A stretch of 64,000 nt of DNA from Polynucleobacter sp. 31A-FELB (GTDB taxonomy: Bacteria > Pseudomonadota > Gammaproteobacteria > Burkholderiales > Burkholderiaceae), in assembly GCF_018882405.1 (NCBI RefSeq), contig NZ_JACVOO010000001.1:186001-250000 (forward strand), in the 5' to 3' direction. Below are positions 35,640 through 46,370 of the stretch, piece after piece. Position numbers and translations under genes: made by a program. The notes under the pieces were generated by a model, which had not been told where the DNA came from, did no database searches, and saw nothing but the letters and a program-made list of their open reading frames with translations. Each line of letters starts with the position of its first letter. Within the stretch, counting starts at the first letter, position 1.

Positions 35640-36116
35640 TTAGATGTAACGAACCGCGAGAATTTCTACTTCGCGATTACCGCCAGGGGCTTGCACAGCC
35701 ACGACATCACCCTCTTCTTTGCTGATCAATGCACGAGCAATCGGAGAGCTAATCGAGATCTTATTAAACTCAATGTCAGCCTCGTCATCACCAACGATTT
35801 GATAAGTCAGCTTGGTGCCATCTTCCAGGTCTTCAAGATCAACGGTCGCACCAAATACTACGCGGCCATTCACATCCAAAGTTGCTGGATCAATGATTTG
35901 AGCGGCAGATAACTTTCCTTCAAGCTCCTGAATACGACCTTCAATAAAGCCCTGCTTCTCTTTAGCAGCATCGTACTCAGCATTCTCAGAAAGATCGCCT
36001 TGAGCGCGCGCCTCAGAGATCGCATTAATCACTGATGGACGCTCTACATGCTTTAAGCGATGCAACTCTTCTTTGAGGAGCTCTGCGCCATGCTTAGTAA
36101 TAGGGATTGTGTTCAT
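35640..36116 (-). CDS. greA: Transcription elongation factor GreA
   Basis: 158 residues. N-terminal coiled coil (1-75) with [20 protein letters not shown] at its tip holds the acidic residues that stimulate RNA cleavage. A C-terminal FKBP-like domain ends in VEILAVRYI. Rescues backtracked RNA polymerase. 19 bases after carB in the conserved carA-carB-greA row. Confidence 0.96.
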   Translation of the reverse strand: MNTIPITKHGAELLKEELHRLKHVERPSVINAISEARAQGDLSENAEYDAAKEKQGFIEGRIQELEGKLSAAQIIDPATLDVNGRVVFGATVDLEDLEDGTKLTYQIVGDDEADIEFNKISISSPIARALISKEEGDVVAVQAPGGNREVEILAVRYI

Positions 36117-36135
36117 GCTTCTTACCTAACTTAAT

Positions 36136-39100
36136 TTAATTGAGAGTCTTATGCAGATTCTGCAATGAATAGACTTCAAGAGCCTCTTTATTACCATTTT
36201 GCGATGTCATCAAACCATCCATGACGGCACGTGCTGCACTAATCGTGGTGTAGTAAGTCACATTATTAGCCTGGGCACTAGTACGAATGGAGCGGGAATC
36301 CGCAATCGCAGTACGAGTCTCATCAACGGTAGTAAAGACCAGTGAGATCTCACCATTCTTGATTAAGTCAACAATGTGCGGACGACCATCTTTTACTTTA
36401 TTCACTACGCGCACTGGCAATCCAGCAGCTTCAATCGCTGCAGCAGTACCTTTGGTAGCCACCATCGGGAAGCCCAACTGATGCAAGAGCTTAGCCACTT
36501 CAACTGCTTTTGGCTTATCACTATCTTTTACGGTCAACACCACAGTGCCACTCTTGGGCAACTTAATGCCAGCGCCTAACTGAGACTTAAATAAGGCTTC
36601 GCCGAAAGTTTTACCAACACCCATTACCTCACCAGTTGAACGCATCTCTGGCCCGAGAATCGGATCAATGCCTGGGAACTTGTTGAATGGGAACACCGCC
36701 TCTTTGACGGAGAAATACTCAGGCTTCACTTCAGCCTGAATACCTTGCTGGTCTAAAGTCTGACCCACCATGCAGCGTGCCGCAATCTTCGCCAACTGCA
36801 AACCAGTTGCTTTAGATACGAATGGCACGGTACGAGAAGCGCGTGGGTTTACCTCGAGAACATAAATGACATCCTTGCCATCAACATTCTGGATAGCAAA
36901 CTGTACGTTCATTAAGCCAACTACATTCAGGCCTTTAGCCATTGCCGCTGTTTGACGCTTGATTTCTGCGATCGTCTCATCAGATAGTGAGTACGGTGGC
37001 AAAGAACAGGCAGAGTCACCAGAGTGAACGCCGGCTTGCTCAATATGCTCCATCACACCACCAATGAATACGCGCTGACCATCACTGATACAGTCCACGT
37101 CGCACTCAATCGCATCATTCAAGAAGCGGTCTAACAATACTGGTGAGTCATGAGATACCTTCACAGCCTCACGCATATAACGCTCAAGGTCACGACCATC
37201 ATGAACGATTTCCATTGCGCGACCACCCAATACATAGGAAGGACGCACTACCAATGGGTAGCCAATTTCTTCAGCAAGCTTCAGGGCTTCATCTTCCGCA
37301 CGCGCTGTTCGGTTAGGTGGCTGACGCAAGTTCAAATCATGCAATAACTTCTGGAAGCGCTCACGATCTTCAGCTGCATCGATCATGTCTGGTGATGTAC
37401 CAATAATAGGTACGCCATTTGCCTCAAGATCTAAGGCCAACTTCAACGGAGTTTGACCGCCGTACTGCACGATCACACCCTTTGGTTTTTCTTTGGCAAC
37501 AATCTCCAACACATCTTCTAAAGTTAAAGGCTCAAAATACAAGCGATCAGATGTGTCGTAATCAGTAGAAACCGTTTCTGGGTTACAGTTCACCATGATG
37601 GTTTCATAGCCATCTTCGCGCATGGCTAAGGCAGCATGTACACAGCAATAGTCAAACTCGATACCCTGACCAATACGGTTTGGACCGCCACCCAAGACCA
37701 TAATCTTGTCTTTAGTGGTTGGTTGTGACTCGCACTCGCCATGCTCTGCTTCGTAAGTGGAATACAAATAAGCTGTGTTTGTAGAGAACTCAGCCGCACA
37801 GGTATCCACGCGCTTATACACAGGCACTACTTTTAAACGGTGACGTGCTGCACGAACTGAGGAAGCATCTACTCCCAACAATTTCCCTAAGCGACGATCT
37901 GAAAAACCTTTTTGCTTAATGAAACGCAACTCTGGCGCAGACAAGCTATCGATCTTGCGCTGCTTGAGCTCGGTTTCCATAGTGATGAGTTCTTCGATTT
38001 GCTCCAAGAACCAAGGGTCAACCTTGGTCTCATTGAAAATCTCATCTAAACCCATGCCCATACGGAAAGCATCCGCCAAATACCAAATACGATCTGGTCC
38101 TGGCTCACCGATTTCTTGAATGATGTCATCTAGATCTGTAGAAACTTCATCTAGACCATCAACGCCAACCTCTAAACCGCGTAACGCTTTTTGGAATGAT
38201 TCTTGGAAAGTGCGGCCAATTGCCATCACCTCACCTACGGATTTCATCTGCGTTGTCAGACGAGAATCCGCTTGCGGGAATTTCTCAAACGCAAAGCGAG
38301 GAATCTTCGTAACAACATAATCGATTGATGGCTCAAAGGATGCTGGAGTAGCGCCACCAGTGATGTCGTTCTTCAACTCATCCAAGGTGTAGCCAACCGC
38401 GAGCTTCGCAGCAATCTTAGCAATTGGGAAGCCAGTTGCTTTAGAAGCCAAGGCAGATGAACGTGAAACACGTGGGTTCATCTCAATAACGATCATGCGA
38501 CCATCGACCGGGTTAATGGAGAACTGAACGTTTGAACCACCAGTATCCACACCAATCTCACGCAACACCGCAATTGAGGCGTTTCGGAGAATTTGATACT
38601 CTTTATCCGTCAATGTTTGTGCTGGGGCAACGGTGATCGAGTCACCGGTATGCACGCCCATTGGATCTAAGTTTTCGATTGAGCAAACGATGATGCAGTT
38701 ATCGGCACGGTCACGCACCACTTCCATCTCGAACTCTTTCCAACCCAAGAGAGACTCTTCAATCAAGAGCTCACGTGTTGGCGATAAATCTAAACCGCGT
38801 TTGCAAATTTCTTCAAACTCTTCACGGTTGTATGCAATACCGCCACCAGATCCACCCATGGTGAATGAAGGACGAATCACAACTGGGAAACCTAAGCTGC
38901 CAGTTTCTTTCTGAATACGTTGCTGAACTTCATGCGCTTCATCCATTGAGTGTGCAATGCCAGACTTGGCAGAACCGAGACCAATCTTGGTCATCGCATC
39001 TTTAAACTTTTGACGGTCTTCTGCTTTATCAATCGCTTCCGGTGAAGCACCAATCAATTCGCAACCGTATTTCTCGAGAACACCATGGCGATGCAAATCG

Positions 39101-39399
39101 AGTGCGCAATTCAAGGCCGTTTGACCACCCATCGTTGGCAAAATGGCATCCGGTTTTTCGGTGGCAATAATGCGCTCTACTACTTCCCAAGTAATTGGCT
39201 CGATGTATGTCACATCAGCCATCTCTGGGTCAGTCATGATGGTCGCAGGATTGCTGTTCACCAAAATGACTTTGTAGCCCTCGTCACGCAAAGCTTTACA
39301 AGCTTGCGCACCAGAATAGTCAAACTCACAAGCCTGTCCAATCACAATTGGACCAGCACCAATAATCAGAATGCTCTTAATGTCGCTACGCTTAGGCAT
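36136..39399 (-). CDS. carB: Carbamoyl phosphate synthase large subunit
   Basis: 1087 residues, full length. Two homologous ATP-grasp halves: [19 protein letters not shown] near the start and the matching [18 protein letters not shown] near 580. The glycine-rich loops and the C-terminal MGS-like allosteric domain (about 945-1087) are present. Makes carbamoyl phosphate from ammonia, bicarbonate and two ATP for pyrimidines and arginine. The ATG overlaps the carA stop (TAATG). Confidence 0.97.
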   Translation of the reverse strand: MPKRSDIKSILIIGAGPIVIGQACEFDYSGAQACKALRDEGYKVILVNSNPATIMTDPEMADVTYIEPITWEVVERIIATEKPDAILPTMGGQTALNCALDLHRHGVLEKYGCELIGASPEAIDKAEDRQKFKDAMTKIGLGSAKSGIAHSMDEAHEVQQRIQKETGSLGFPVVIRPSFTMGGSGGGIAYNREEFEEICKRGLDLSPTRELLIEESLLGWKEFEMEVVRDRADNCIIVCSIENLDPMGVHTGDSITVAPAQTLTDKEYQILRNASIAVLREIGVDTGGSNVQFSINPVDGRMIVIEMNPRVSRSSALASKATGFPIAKIAAKLAVGYTLDELKNDITGGATPASFEPSIDYVVTKIPRFAFEKFPQADSRLTTQMKSVGEVMAIGRTFQESFQKALRGLEVGVDGLDEVSTDLDDIIQEIGEPGPDRIWYLADAFRMGMGLDEIFNETKVDPWFLEQIEELITMETELKQRKIDSLSAPELRFIKQKGFSDRRLGKLLGVDASSVRAARHRLKVVPVYKRVDTCAAEFSTNTAYLYSTYEAEHGECESQPTTKDKIMVLGGGPNRIGQGIEFDYCCVHAALAMREDGYETIMVNCNPETVSTDYDTSDRLYFEPLTLEDVLEIVAKEKPKGVIVQYGGQTPLKLALDLEANGVPIIGTSPDMIDAAEDRERFQKLLHDLNLRQPPNRTARAEDEALKLAEEIGYPLVVRPSYVLGGRAMEIVHDGRDLERYMREAVKVSHDSPVLLDRFLNDAIECDVDCISDGQRVFIGGVMEHIEQAGVHSGDSACSLPPYSLSDETIAEIKRQTAAMAKGLNVVGLMNVQFAIQNVDGKDVIYVLEVNPRASRTVPFVSKATGLQLAKIAARCMVGQTLDQQGIQAEVKPEYFSVKEAVFPFNKFPGIDPILGPEMRSTGEVMGVGKTFGEALFKSQLGAGIKLPKSGTVVLTVKDSDKPKAVEVAKLLHQLGFPMVATKGTAAAIEAAGLPVRVVNKVKDGRPHIVDLIKNGEISLVFTTVDETRTAIADSRSIRTSAQANNVTYYTTISAARAVMDGLMTSQNGNKEALEVYSLQNLHKTLN

Positions 39400-40601
39400 T
39401 ATTTGCCTCCCTTATTGCTAACAGCGGCAGCATTCATTAGCTCCACAAAACGATCAAATAAATAGGCAATGTCATGAGGGCCAGGTGAGGCCTCAGGATG
39501 ACCTTGGAAACACAAAGCAGGCTTATCTTTCCAAGCTAAACCTTGTAGCGATCCATCAAATAAAGAAACATGCGTGACACGAATGTTGTCAGGCAGCGTA
39601 TTTGCATCTACTGCAAAACCATGGTTCTGAGAGGTAATCGCTACGCGCCCAGTATCCAAATCTTTTACAGGATGGTTTGCACCGTGGTGACCAAACTTCA
39701 TCTTCAAAGTTTTAGCGCCTGCAGCCAAGCCCATAATCTGGTGACCCAAACAAATGCCGAATGTTGGAACACCCTTTTCGATAATTTCTTTTGCTGCAGC
39801 AATCGCGTAATCGCAAGGACCAGGGTCTCCAGGGCCATTTGAGAAGAACACGCCATCTGGGTTCATCGCCAATACTTCAGCAGCGCTAGTTTGTGCAGGC
39901 ACAACCGTGAGTTCGCAGCCACGCTCTGTGAGCATGCGCAAAATATTGCGCTTCACACCAAAGTCATAAGCGACGACTTTTTTGATTGGCTTGCTAGTGT
40001 CTAAAGTTCTGTAAACAGGCTTGCCGTCAGGACCATGCAGATCCCATTCAGCTTCGCGCCATTGGTATGGAGTTTTTGTTGTAACGACTTTAGCGAGATC
40101 TAAACCAGCCATGCCCGGGAAGGCTTTAGCCAACTCCAAGGCTTTCTTGCTAAGAGCCTCTACATCATCACCCATCTTGCCAGCGACGATCGCGCCAGAC
40201 TGAGCGCCTTTGTCACGCAGGATGCGAGTGAGCTTACGGGTATCGATTCCAGAGATACCCACTACCCCTGCTTTCGTGAGGTAGCTATCGAGGCTTTCCT
40301 CAGAGCGGAAATTCGAGACACGCTTGGAGAGGTCTTTTACAACCAAACCAGCTGCATGAATTTGATCCGACTCAGCATCCTGACCATTCACACCGACATT
40401 GCCGATATGAGGGTAAGTCAAGGTCACGATTTGGCGTGAGTAACTTGGATCAGTAATGATCTCTTGATAGCCAGTAAGTGCGGTATTGAAAACGACTTCG
40501 CCGGTAGTTTCGCCAGGGGCGCCAATACTAAGACCGGGAAATACGGTGCCGTCGGCTAGAGCCAACACGGCGGGAGGAAAAGAAGGAAGCAAGGGTGACA
40601 A
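39399..40601 (-). CDS. carA: Carbamoyl phosphate synthase small subunit
   Basis: 400 residues from a TTG at 40601, with GGAG 6 bases upstream; no in-frame ATG precedes the conserved [11 protein letters not shown]. The N-terminal domain has [12 protein letters not shown]. The class-I glutamine amidotransferase half has GPGDPG, nucleophile region FGICLGHQ (Cys) and C-terminal [10 protein letters not shown]. Supplies ammonia to CarB. Confidence 0.96.
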   Translation of the reverse strand: MSPLLPSFPPAVLALADGTVFPGLSIGAPGETTGEVVFNTALTGYQEIITDPSYSRQIVTLTYPHIGNVGVNGQDAESDQIHAAGLVVKDLSKRVSNFRSEESLDSYLTKAGVVGISGIDTRKLTRILRDKGAQSGAIVAGKMGDDVEALSKKALELAKAFPGMAGLDLAKVVTTKTPYQWREAEWDLHGPDGKPVYRTLDTSKPIKKVVAYDFGVKRNILRMLTERGCELTVVPAQTSAAEVLAMNPDGVFFSNGPGDPGPCDYAIAAAKEIIEKGVPTFGICLGHQIMGLAAGAKTLKMKFGHHGANHPVKDLDTGRVAITSQNHGFAVDANTLPDNIRVTHVSLFDGSLQGLAWKDKPALCFQGHPEASPGPHDIAYLFDRFVELMNAAAVSNKGGK

Positions 40602-40780
40602 ACCATCTCCAGTCCCTGCTCCATCCGACGCTCAACACCCCAAAAAGACCAACCCAGGACTGTTTGTGCGGGAGGTGAGTGTCTTTAAGCGCTAGGGTAA
40701 TTTATTAAGTTTTGAACCTGGTAATGATACCAGTTTTGCGTATAAACCCTTGGATTCCCAGCCAATTGGGCTTAGAAGGT
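40602..40780. promoter_or_regulatory. carA leader and promoter region
   Basis: 179 bases with no gene. It should hold the carAB-greA promoter reading left. I see no clear pyrimidine or arginine operator by eye. The right border is the prpE terminator. Confidence 0.4.
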
Positions 40781-40816
40781 AATAAGCCCCTGAGTCTTGC
40801 GACCGAGGGGCTTATT
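40781..40816 (-). terminator. Terminator after prpE
   Basis: AATAAGCCCCT and AGGGGCTTATT form an 11-bp stem with a 14-base loop that can pair further inside (GGTCGCAAGACT). It lies 22 bases after the prpE stop. Confidence 0.8.
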
Positions 40817-40837
40817 TTAACTAAAACCGAGCCAGCT

Positions 40838-42721
40838 TTAGGACTTTGCGCTTTGCTCGATGATGGTCTTAATTTGAGCCAAAACAGTCTGATCTTCCAT
40901 GGTGCTGATATCACCAGGATCGCGCCCTTCAGCTACAGCCTGAAGTGCACGACGAACGATCTTGCCAGAACGGGTCTTAGGCAAAGCGGTAACCACATAA
41001 ACACGGCCCGGACGCGCAATTGCACCCAATGTGGTGTCCACAGTCTTCATGCACTCCGCTTCCAAGGTGGCTGTATTTGAAGAATCCTTTGGAATCACAA
41101 ATGCAATCGCTGCCTGACCCTTGAGTTTGTCCTCAATACCTACCACTGCTACTTCAGAGATATTTGGATGACTAGAAATGCTCTCCTCAATCTCACGAGT
41201 ACCTAAACGATGACCTGCAACGTTAATCACGTCATCAGTACGGCCCAAGATGAAGAAGTAACCATCTTTGTCTTTAATACCCCAGTCAAAAGTGGAGTAA
41301 ATGGTCTTGCCCGGGATAGTTTCCCAATAGGTGCTAACAAAACGCTTGTCATCACCCCAAACAGTCTGCATGCAGCCTGGAGGCAAAGGACCTTCAATTG
41401 CAATAACGCCCTTCTGATCTGGGCCCAACTCTTCGGAAGTTGCATCATCGAGCAACTTCATGTTGTAACCAAATGAAGGAACACCTGGTGAACCAAACTT
41501 ATGCGGCATCACTTCTACGCCACGCTGAATTGCCAGCATTGGCCAACCTGTTTCAGTCTGCCAGTAGTTATCTACGATTGGCTTCTTGATCGCATCATGA
41601 ATCCATGTTGCTGTTGGTTCATCCAAAGGCTCGCCTGCCAAGAACAAGGCGCGCAGGCTAGACAGGTCATATTTAGTTAAGAACGCAGGATCTTGTTTCT
41701 TGAGAACACGAACTGCAGTTGGTGCGGAGAACATGACTGACACTTTGTACTTCTCAACCAACTCCCACCAAATACCTGCGTCTGGACGCAATGGCGTACC
41801 TTCATACATGATGGTTGCCATGCCATTGAGCAATGGCGCGTAAATGATGTAGCTATGACCTACAACCCAACCGATGTCAGATGTGCAGAACATGGTTTCG
41901 CCAGGATTACCACAGAAGATGTGCTTCATGGTTGCAGCCAAAGCAACCGCATAACCACCGGTGTCACGCTGCACGCCTTTAGGCTTACCAGTCGTCCCGG
42001 AGGTGTACAGGATGTATGAAGTGTGAGTTGCATCAACCCACTCAATTGGAACCAAATCGTTAAGATGCTTTTGGCGCTCAGTGGCGTAATCTAAATCACG
42101 GCCAGCAACCGTAGTGAACTCAGTCAGACCGCGGTTCACAATTAACACCTTCTCAGGTTTGTAGCTTGCAAGCGTAATTGCCTCATCGAGCAAAGGCTTA
42201 TAAGGAACCGCTTTACCGCCACGTGCGCCTGCTTCTGCAGTCACAATCATTTTTGGTTTTGCATCATCAATACGTGATGCCAAGCTATGGGAAGCAAAGC
42301 CTCCAAACACCACCGAGTGAATTGCGCCAATACGCGCACAAGCAAGCATTGCAAAACAAGCTTCGGCAATCATTGGCATGTAGATCAATACACGATCGCC
42401 CTTTTTGACGCCATTGGCTTTATAGATAGCAGCCATACGATTGACTTCTTCGTAGAGCTCTTTGAATGTGTAGGCTTTCTCTACATTGGTTTCTGTTGAA
42501 ACAGCAACGAGAGCAATTTGATCGGGGCGATCTTTAAGATGTCGATCAACTGCGTTGTAGCAAAGGTTAGTAAGGCCACCTTCAAACCATTTTGCAAACG
42601 GAGGGTTTGCGTAATCCAGAACTTTATTAAATGGTTTTTCCCAATGAATGAGTTTTGACTGCTCTCCCCAGAATCCATCTGGGTCTTTAATGGAGCGTTC
42701 GTGTTCTGATTTGTAGGACAT
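40838..42721 (-). CDS. prpE: Propionyl-CoA synthetase (propionate--CoA ligase)
   Basis: 627 residues from ATG 42721 with AGG 9 bases upstream; a TTG two codons earlier is in frame. AMP-forming ligase motifs are YTSGTTGKPKG, YWQTETGWP and DWGIKDKDGYFF; the C-terminal catalytic lysine lies in LPKTRSGKIVRR. LFLAGEPLDEPTATWI and the length favour PrpE over acetyl-CoA synthetase. Activates propionate; the mmsA product 11 kb away also yields propionyl-CoA. 35 bases after mltD. Confidence 0.88.
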   Translation of the reverse strand: MSYKSEHERSIKDPDGFWGEQSKLIHWEKPFNKVLDYANPPFAKWFEGGLTNLCYNAVDRHLKDRPDQIALVAVSTETNVEKAYTFKELYEEVNRMAAIYKANGVKKGDRVLIYMPMIAEACFAMLACARIGAIHSVVFGGFASHSLASRIDDAKPKMIVTAEAGARGGKAVPYKPLLDEAITLASYKPEKVLIVNRGLTEFTTVAGRDLDYATERQKHLNDLVPIEWVDATHTSYILYTSGTTGKPKGVQRDTGGYAVALAATMKHIFCGNPGETMFCTSDIGWVVGHSYIIYAPLLNGMATIMYEGTPLRPDAGIWWELVEKYKVSVMFSAPTAVRVLKKQDPAFLTKYDLSSLRALFLAGEPLDEPTATWIHDAIKKPIVDNYWQTETGWPMLAIQRGVEVMPHKFGSPGVPSFGYNMKLLDDATSEELGPDQKGVIAIEGPLPPGCMQTVWGDDKRFVSTYWETIPGKTIYSTFDWGIKDKDGYFFILGRTDDVINVAGHRLGTREIEESISSHPNISEVAVVGIEDKLKGQAAIAFVIPKDSSNTATLEAECMKTVDTTLGAIARPGRVYVVTALPKTRSGKIVRRALQAVAEGRDPGDISTMEDQTVLAQIKTIIEQSAKS

Positions 42722-42756
42722 GGTCAACCTAAATAAGTAAATTAAAGTGTCTGGGC

Positions 42757-44166
42757 TTACTGAATCTTGCTAGCCCCTTTGCTATTTGATGCCTTGACTG
42801 TGGAGCCAGTCGTCTTCGCAGTTCCATTTTTCGCAGATTTTGCAAGCCCTGTCGATGCGGATTTATGCTGAGATGCAGCATTATTTGCGGAAGAATTACC
42901 CTTAACAGCCCCTTTTGCAGATTTTGCTACCGGACATTTTGCCCCTTTTGCACATTTTTTAGGCGCCGGGGGCACTGGCTTGTCGAGACTAAGACTGCCG
43001 TTTTCTGCCATTGCTAGAGAAATATCACCGGGTCGACGGCTGGTTTTGGGCACTAGAACGGTAGATCCAGAGCGAATGCGCATCCCCTTTGGAATGCCGT
43101 TTACTTCACGCAAGGTATCGGCATCAACACCAAGAGTCTTGGCGCACTGATCTACGGATTCTGTTTTAGTCACCTGAACTGCTGCCCATGAAGACAATGG
43201 CTTGGTGTATTGCTTCAGATTTGCCTGGAAGATTTCAGCATGACCAAAGGGCAGCAAAATCTGCTGGTTAGCATTACTCAAAATGACTGGCTTATTAAAA
43301 GATGGGTTCAGACTATGAAACTCATCCAATGGAATCTCGGCTAACTTAATCGCTAGATCAACGTCGATATCACTACCAACGTCCACCGCTACAAAGTAAG
43401 GATGGTTTTCTAGCTCGGGTAACACAATGCCGTAGGCCTGAGGATCCAACACAATCTGTCGATAGGCCATCAACTTGGGCACATAGTTGCGCGTCTCATT
43501 GGGCATCTTTAGGCTGAGGTAATCCGTCGGTAGTCCCGCCGCCAAATTACGCTTCTGCGCTTTAGCAACATTACCAGCGCCCCAGTTATAGGCAGCCAAT
43601 GCAAGTTCCCAGCTACCGAACTGCTTATATAAACGTTGCAGGTAATCTAAAGCAGCATCGGTAGACTGCAACACATCCCTGCGCTCATCTCTGAAGACGT
43701 TTTGCGTTAAACGAAAATCTTTGCCAGTAGCCGGCATGAATTGCCATAAGCCCATTGCCTTAGCGCTAGACTTTGCATTTGTGACGAAGGCGCTCTCTAC
43801 AAAAGGCAGTAAAGCAATCTCCGTTGGCATATTGCGCGCATTGACTTCCTGCACGATATAAAACAGGTAGCGAGATGAACGGGTCATCGAGCGATTCACG
43901 TAATCAGGACGAGCACTAAGCCAGCGCACTTGCTCAATTTCTAGCGGCGTATTCATCGGCTCCATCTCAAAGCCATCCCGAATACGAATCCAAAGATTGC
44001 TTGATGGAGCATATAAGTCGCTGACAGATTGATTCTTCAGATTGACGCGCTTTGCTTTCGAAGCGCGCGGATCCTGACGCGTCGGCGTATCAGAAGACCA
44101 ATCTCCAGTGCTGGCACAACCTGAGAGTACGGCAATCAATAAGATCGCCGCATAGCGCCACAACAT
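42757..44166 (-). CDS. mltD: Membrane-bound lytic murein transglycosylase D
   Basis: 469 residues. Lipoprotein signal with lipobox LSGC (Cys16-17 region) makes it an outer-membrane lipoprotein. The SLT domain has ESAFVTNAKSSAKAMGLWQF with the catalytic Glu, followed by AYNWGAGNV. LysM-like peptidoglycan-binding repeats follow (about 230-360), and an Ala/Lys/Ser low-complexity tail (about 390-469). Cleaves glycan strands to anhydromuropeptides. Overlaps gloB by ATGA, the gloB-mltD pairing also seen in E. coli. Confidence 0.93.
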   Translation of the reverse strand: MLWRYAAILLIAVLSGCASTGDWSSDTPTRQDPRASKAKRVNLKNQSVSDLYAPSSNLWIRIRDGFEMEPMNTPLEIEQVRWLSARPDYVNRSMTRSSRYLFYIVQEVNARNMPTEIALLPFVESAFVTNAKSSAKAMGLWQFMPATGKDFRLTQNVFRDERRDVLQSTDAALDYLQRLYKQFGSWELALAAYNWGAGNVAKAQKRNLAAGLPTDYLSLKMPNETRNYVPKLMAYRQIVLDPQAYGIVLPELENHPYFVAVDVGSDIDVDLAIKLAEIPLDEFHSLNPSFNKPVILSNANQQILLPFGHAEIFQANLKQYTKPLSSWAAVQVTKTESVDQCAKTLGVDADTLREVNGIPKGMRIRSGSTVLVPKTSRRPGDISLAMAENGSLSLDKPVPPAPKKCAKGAKCPVAKSAKGAVKGNSSANNAASQHKSASTGLAKSAKNGTAKTTGSTVKASNSKGASKIQ

Positions 44167-44972
44167 CAGAACCGATCCTTCCAGGCTCTTATTACTGCCA
44201 AGACATGCGCAGATGTAGGCAATGATTTCTCACCGGAGACTTCAAGCGCAGCATCAATTACAGCTTGCTGATCACAGCGCATGAATGGATTGACCTGCAA
44301 CTCTTGCCCGATAGTCGTCGGCAATGTTGGCAAATGTTGATCACGCAGCGCCTTGGCAGTTTCTGCCCAAGTAATGAGGTTCGCATTGTTGGGCTCAACT
44401 GCTAATGCGAAGCGAATATTCGATAAGGTGTATTCATGGGTGCAATACACCAGGGTATTTTTTGGCAAGGCAATGAACTTAGCGAGGGACTGACTCATCT
44501 GCGTTGGAGTTCCCTCAAACAAACGACCGCAGCCTGATGCGAATAAAGTGTCGCCACAGAACAGCATGGGCTCAACCACATTGGCCTGCATGTTTGCAAA
44601 GTAAGCAATGTGGGTCAAGGTATGCCCTGGCACTTCGTAAACCTCAAGGCTAATACGTGGTGCAGCCACCTCAATCTTGTCGCCCTCCATCATGACATTC
44701 GTGCGGCCAGGAATCTCAATATTGGCGGGACCGTAAACCGGGACTGATCCCAGTGCCTGCAATAGATTTAGGATGCCGCCCGTATGGTCAGCATGGTGAT
44801 GGGTAATTAAAATACCGGTCAGAGTAAAATTTTTCTCCTCGAGGTATTGCAGTACAGGGGCAGCATCACCTGGATCCACAATCAAGGCGGATTGCCCATC
44901 ATGGATGCACCAGATGTAGTTGTCATCAAAGGCCGGTATCGGCCAAACCTGCAATAAAGTATTCTTCACCAT
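44166..44972 (-). CDS. gloB: Hydroxyacylglutathione hydrolase (glyoxalase II)
   Basis: 268 residues. The metallo-beta-lactamase fold has THHHADHTGG (57-66) binding two metals, GHT for the bridging site, FCGDTLFASGCGR, and CTHEYT near 160. Hydrolyses S-lactoylglutathione to lactate and glutathione. Divergent from the methyltransferase gene with only 6 bases between start codons, so their promoters must overlap coding sequence unless the neighbour starts later. Confidence 0.95.
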   Translation of the reverse strand: MVKNTLLQVWPIPAFDDNYIWCIHDGQSALIVDPGDAAPVLQYLEEKNFTLTGILITHHHADHTGGILNLLQALGSVPVYGPANIEIPGRTNVMMEGDKIEVAAPRISLEVYEVPGHTLTHIAYFANMQANVVEPMLFCGDTLFASGCGRLFEGTPTQMSQSLAKFIALPKNTLVYCTHEYTLSNIRFALAVEPNNANLITWAETAKALRDQHLPTLPTTIGQELQVNPFMRCDQQAVIDAALEVSGEKSLPTSAHVLAVIRAWKDRF

Positions 44973-44978
44973 ATACCG

Positions 44979-45794
44979 ATGATACCAACCCCTCCCTCCC
45001 CATCTCAGATGCCTGCACCACCATGGAGTTCATGGGAAAAGTGGCTGCAATCGCCCCCTGGACGCTATGTGCTTGCCTGGGAGCAGAAATGCTTCAATCA
45101 AATCGTGGCTGATGTCTTTGGTTTTTATGCCGTACAGATCGGTTTGCCGCAAATGAATACTCTGGCAGAAAATCGCATGCCTTTGCAAGCCTTGTTGATT
45201 CATTCAAATGATCGTCAAAAACACGCTAGTCAATTTAACTGGCATCAAGTCGAAGGCAATGCCAGCGAGCTGCCCTTTGCATCTGAAACTATCGACTTAT
45301 TAGTACTTCCACATGTCTTGGAATTCGCTGCTGATCCACATCAAATCCTGCGAGAGGCTGAGCGTGTGCTTCGCCCTGAAGGTCGCTTGATTATTTCGGG
45401 CTTCAACCCAGCCAGTCTTTGGGGAATGCGCCAATATCTGAGCAGGCTAATTGGCAGCCCCTACTTGCCAAGAGATGGGCAATTTATCAGTCTCCTCAGA
45501 ATTAAAGACTGGTTACAACTACTGAACTTCTCATTAGATAGAGGTCATTTTGGCTGCTACAAACTCCCCTTGAGTGGTGAGTCCGGCATGGCCAGAATGG
45601 ACTTTATGGAACCAGCTGGGAATCGCTGGTGGCCTATCTTTGGGGCTGTTTTCTTGGTTTCAGCCATCAAACGCCAACAAGGTATCCGCCTTATTGGGCA
45701 GGTCCAAGGTTTGCGTATTCCAGCCATTACCCAATTAAGTCCTGCTGCTGAAAGCCGGCAAAATTTAACAAACAAGCAAGACCAAGTAAATTAA
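44979..45794 (+). CDS. SAM-dependent methyltransferase, YafS-like
   Basis: 271 residues from ATG 44979; ATG 45009 (MPAPPWSSW) is a reasonable later start that leaves more room for the gloB promoter. The methyltransferase core has [20 protein letters not shown] and [19 protein letters not shown], typical of class-I type-11 enzymes. The substrate is unknown. Conserved position between gloB and rnhA matches E. coli yafS. Confidence 0.82.
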   Translation: MIPTPPSPSQMPAPPWSSWEKWLQSPPGRYVLAWEQKCFNQIVADVFGFYAVQIGLPQMNTLAENRMPLQALLIHSNDRQKHASQFNWHQVEGNASELPFASETIDLLVLPHVLEFAADPHQILREAERVLRPEGRLIISGFNPASLWGMRQYLSRLIGSPYLPRDGQFISLLRIKDWLQLLNFSLDRGHFGCYKLPLSGESGMARMDFMEPAGNRWWPIFGAVFLVSAIKRQQGIRLIGQVQGLRIPAITQLSPAAESRQNLTNKQDQVN

Positions 45795-45798
45795 CGAT

Positions 45799-46254
45799 AT
45801 GCCGCATACCAAATCGCTCCCTCACATCGTCATTTATACCGATGGTGCCTGCAAAGGCAATCCTGGTCCTGGGGGCTGGGGTGCAGTTCTACGCTCCGGG
45901 GGGCATGAAAAGCATTTGCACGGGGGTGCTGAGCACACTACCAATAACCGCATGGAGATTAGTGCGGTTATTCATGCATTACGAGCCCTTAAGCAAACCA
46001 GCTCGGTTGAGCTGTGGACTGACTCCCAATACGTCCAAAAAGGCGTTACAGAATGGCTAGAAGGCTGGAAAAAGAGAGGCTGGAAGACTGCAAGCAAGGA
46101 TCCAGTCAAAAATGCCGATTTATGGCAAGAATTAGATACCCTTATCCCTGACCACAAGATCTCTTGGCATTGGGTACGTGGCCACAACGGTCACCCCGGA
46201 AATGAGCTTGCTGACCTCCTGGCAAACAAAGGCGTTGAGGAATTTCTACCATAA
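45799..46254 (+). CDS. rnhA: Ribonuclease HI
   Basis: 151 residues. Catalytic residues are in [20 protein letters not shown] (D15), NNRMEISA (E53), LWTDSQYV (D75) and [12 protein letters not shown]. Removes RNA from RNA-DNA hybrids. It starts 4 bases after the methyltransferase stop. In E. coli and many relatives dnaQ lies next to it; here two RND genes stand between. Confidence 0.96.
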   Translation: MPHTKSLPHIVIYTDGACKGNPGPGGWGAVLRSGGHEKHLHGGAEHTTNNRMEISAVIHALRALKQTSSVELWTDSQYVQKGVTEWLEGWKKRGWKTASKDPVKNADLWQELDTLIPDHKISWHWVRGHNGHPGNELADLLANKGVEEFLP

Positions 46255-46370
46255 GTTGGATGGGTGTCGGCAAGCCCGTTTTTGACGGTCTTATGAGAGA
46301 ATGAACGGATTCAGAGCGGGTACAGAATCTACCGCTAACCCCATATAGAACCAAGAAAAACGCCGAGACC

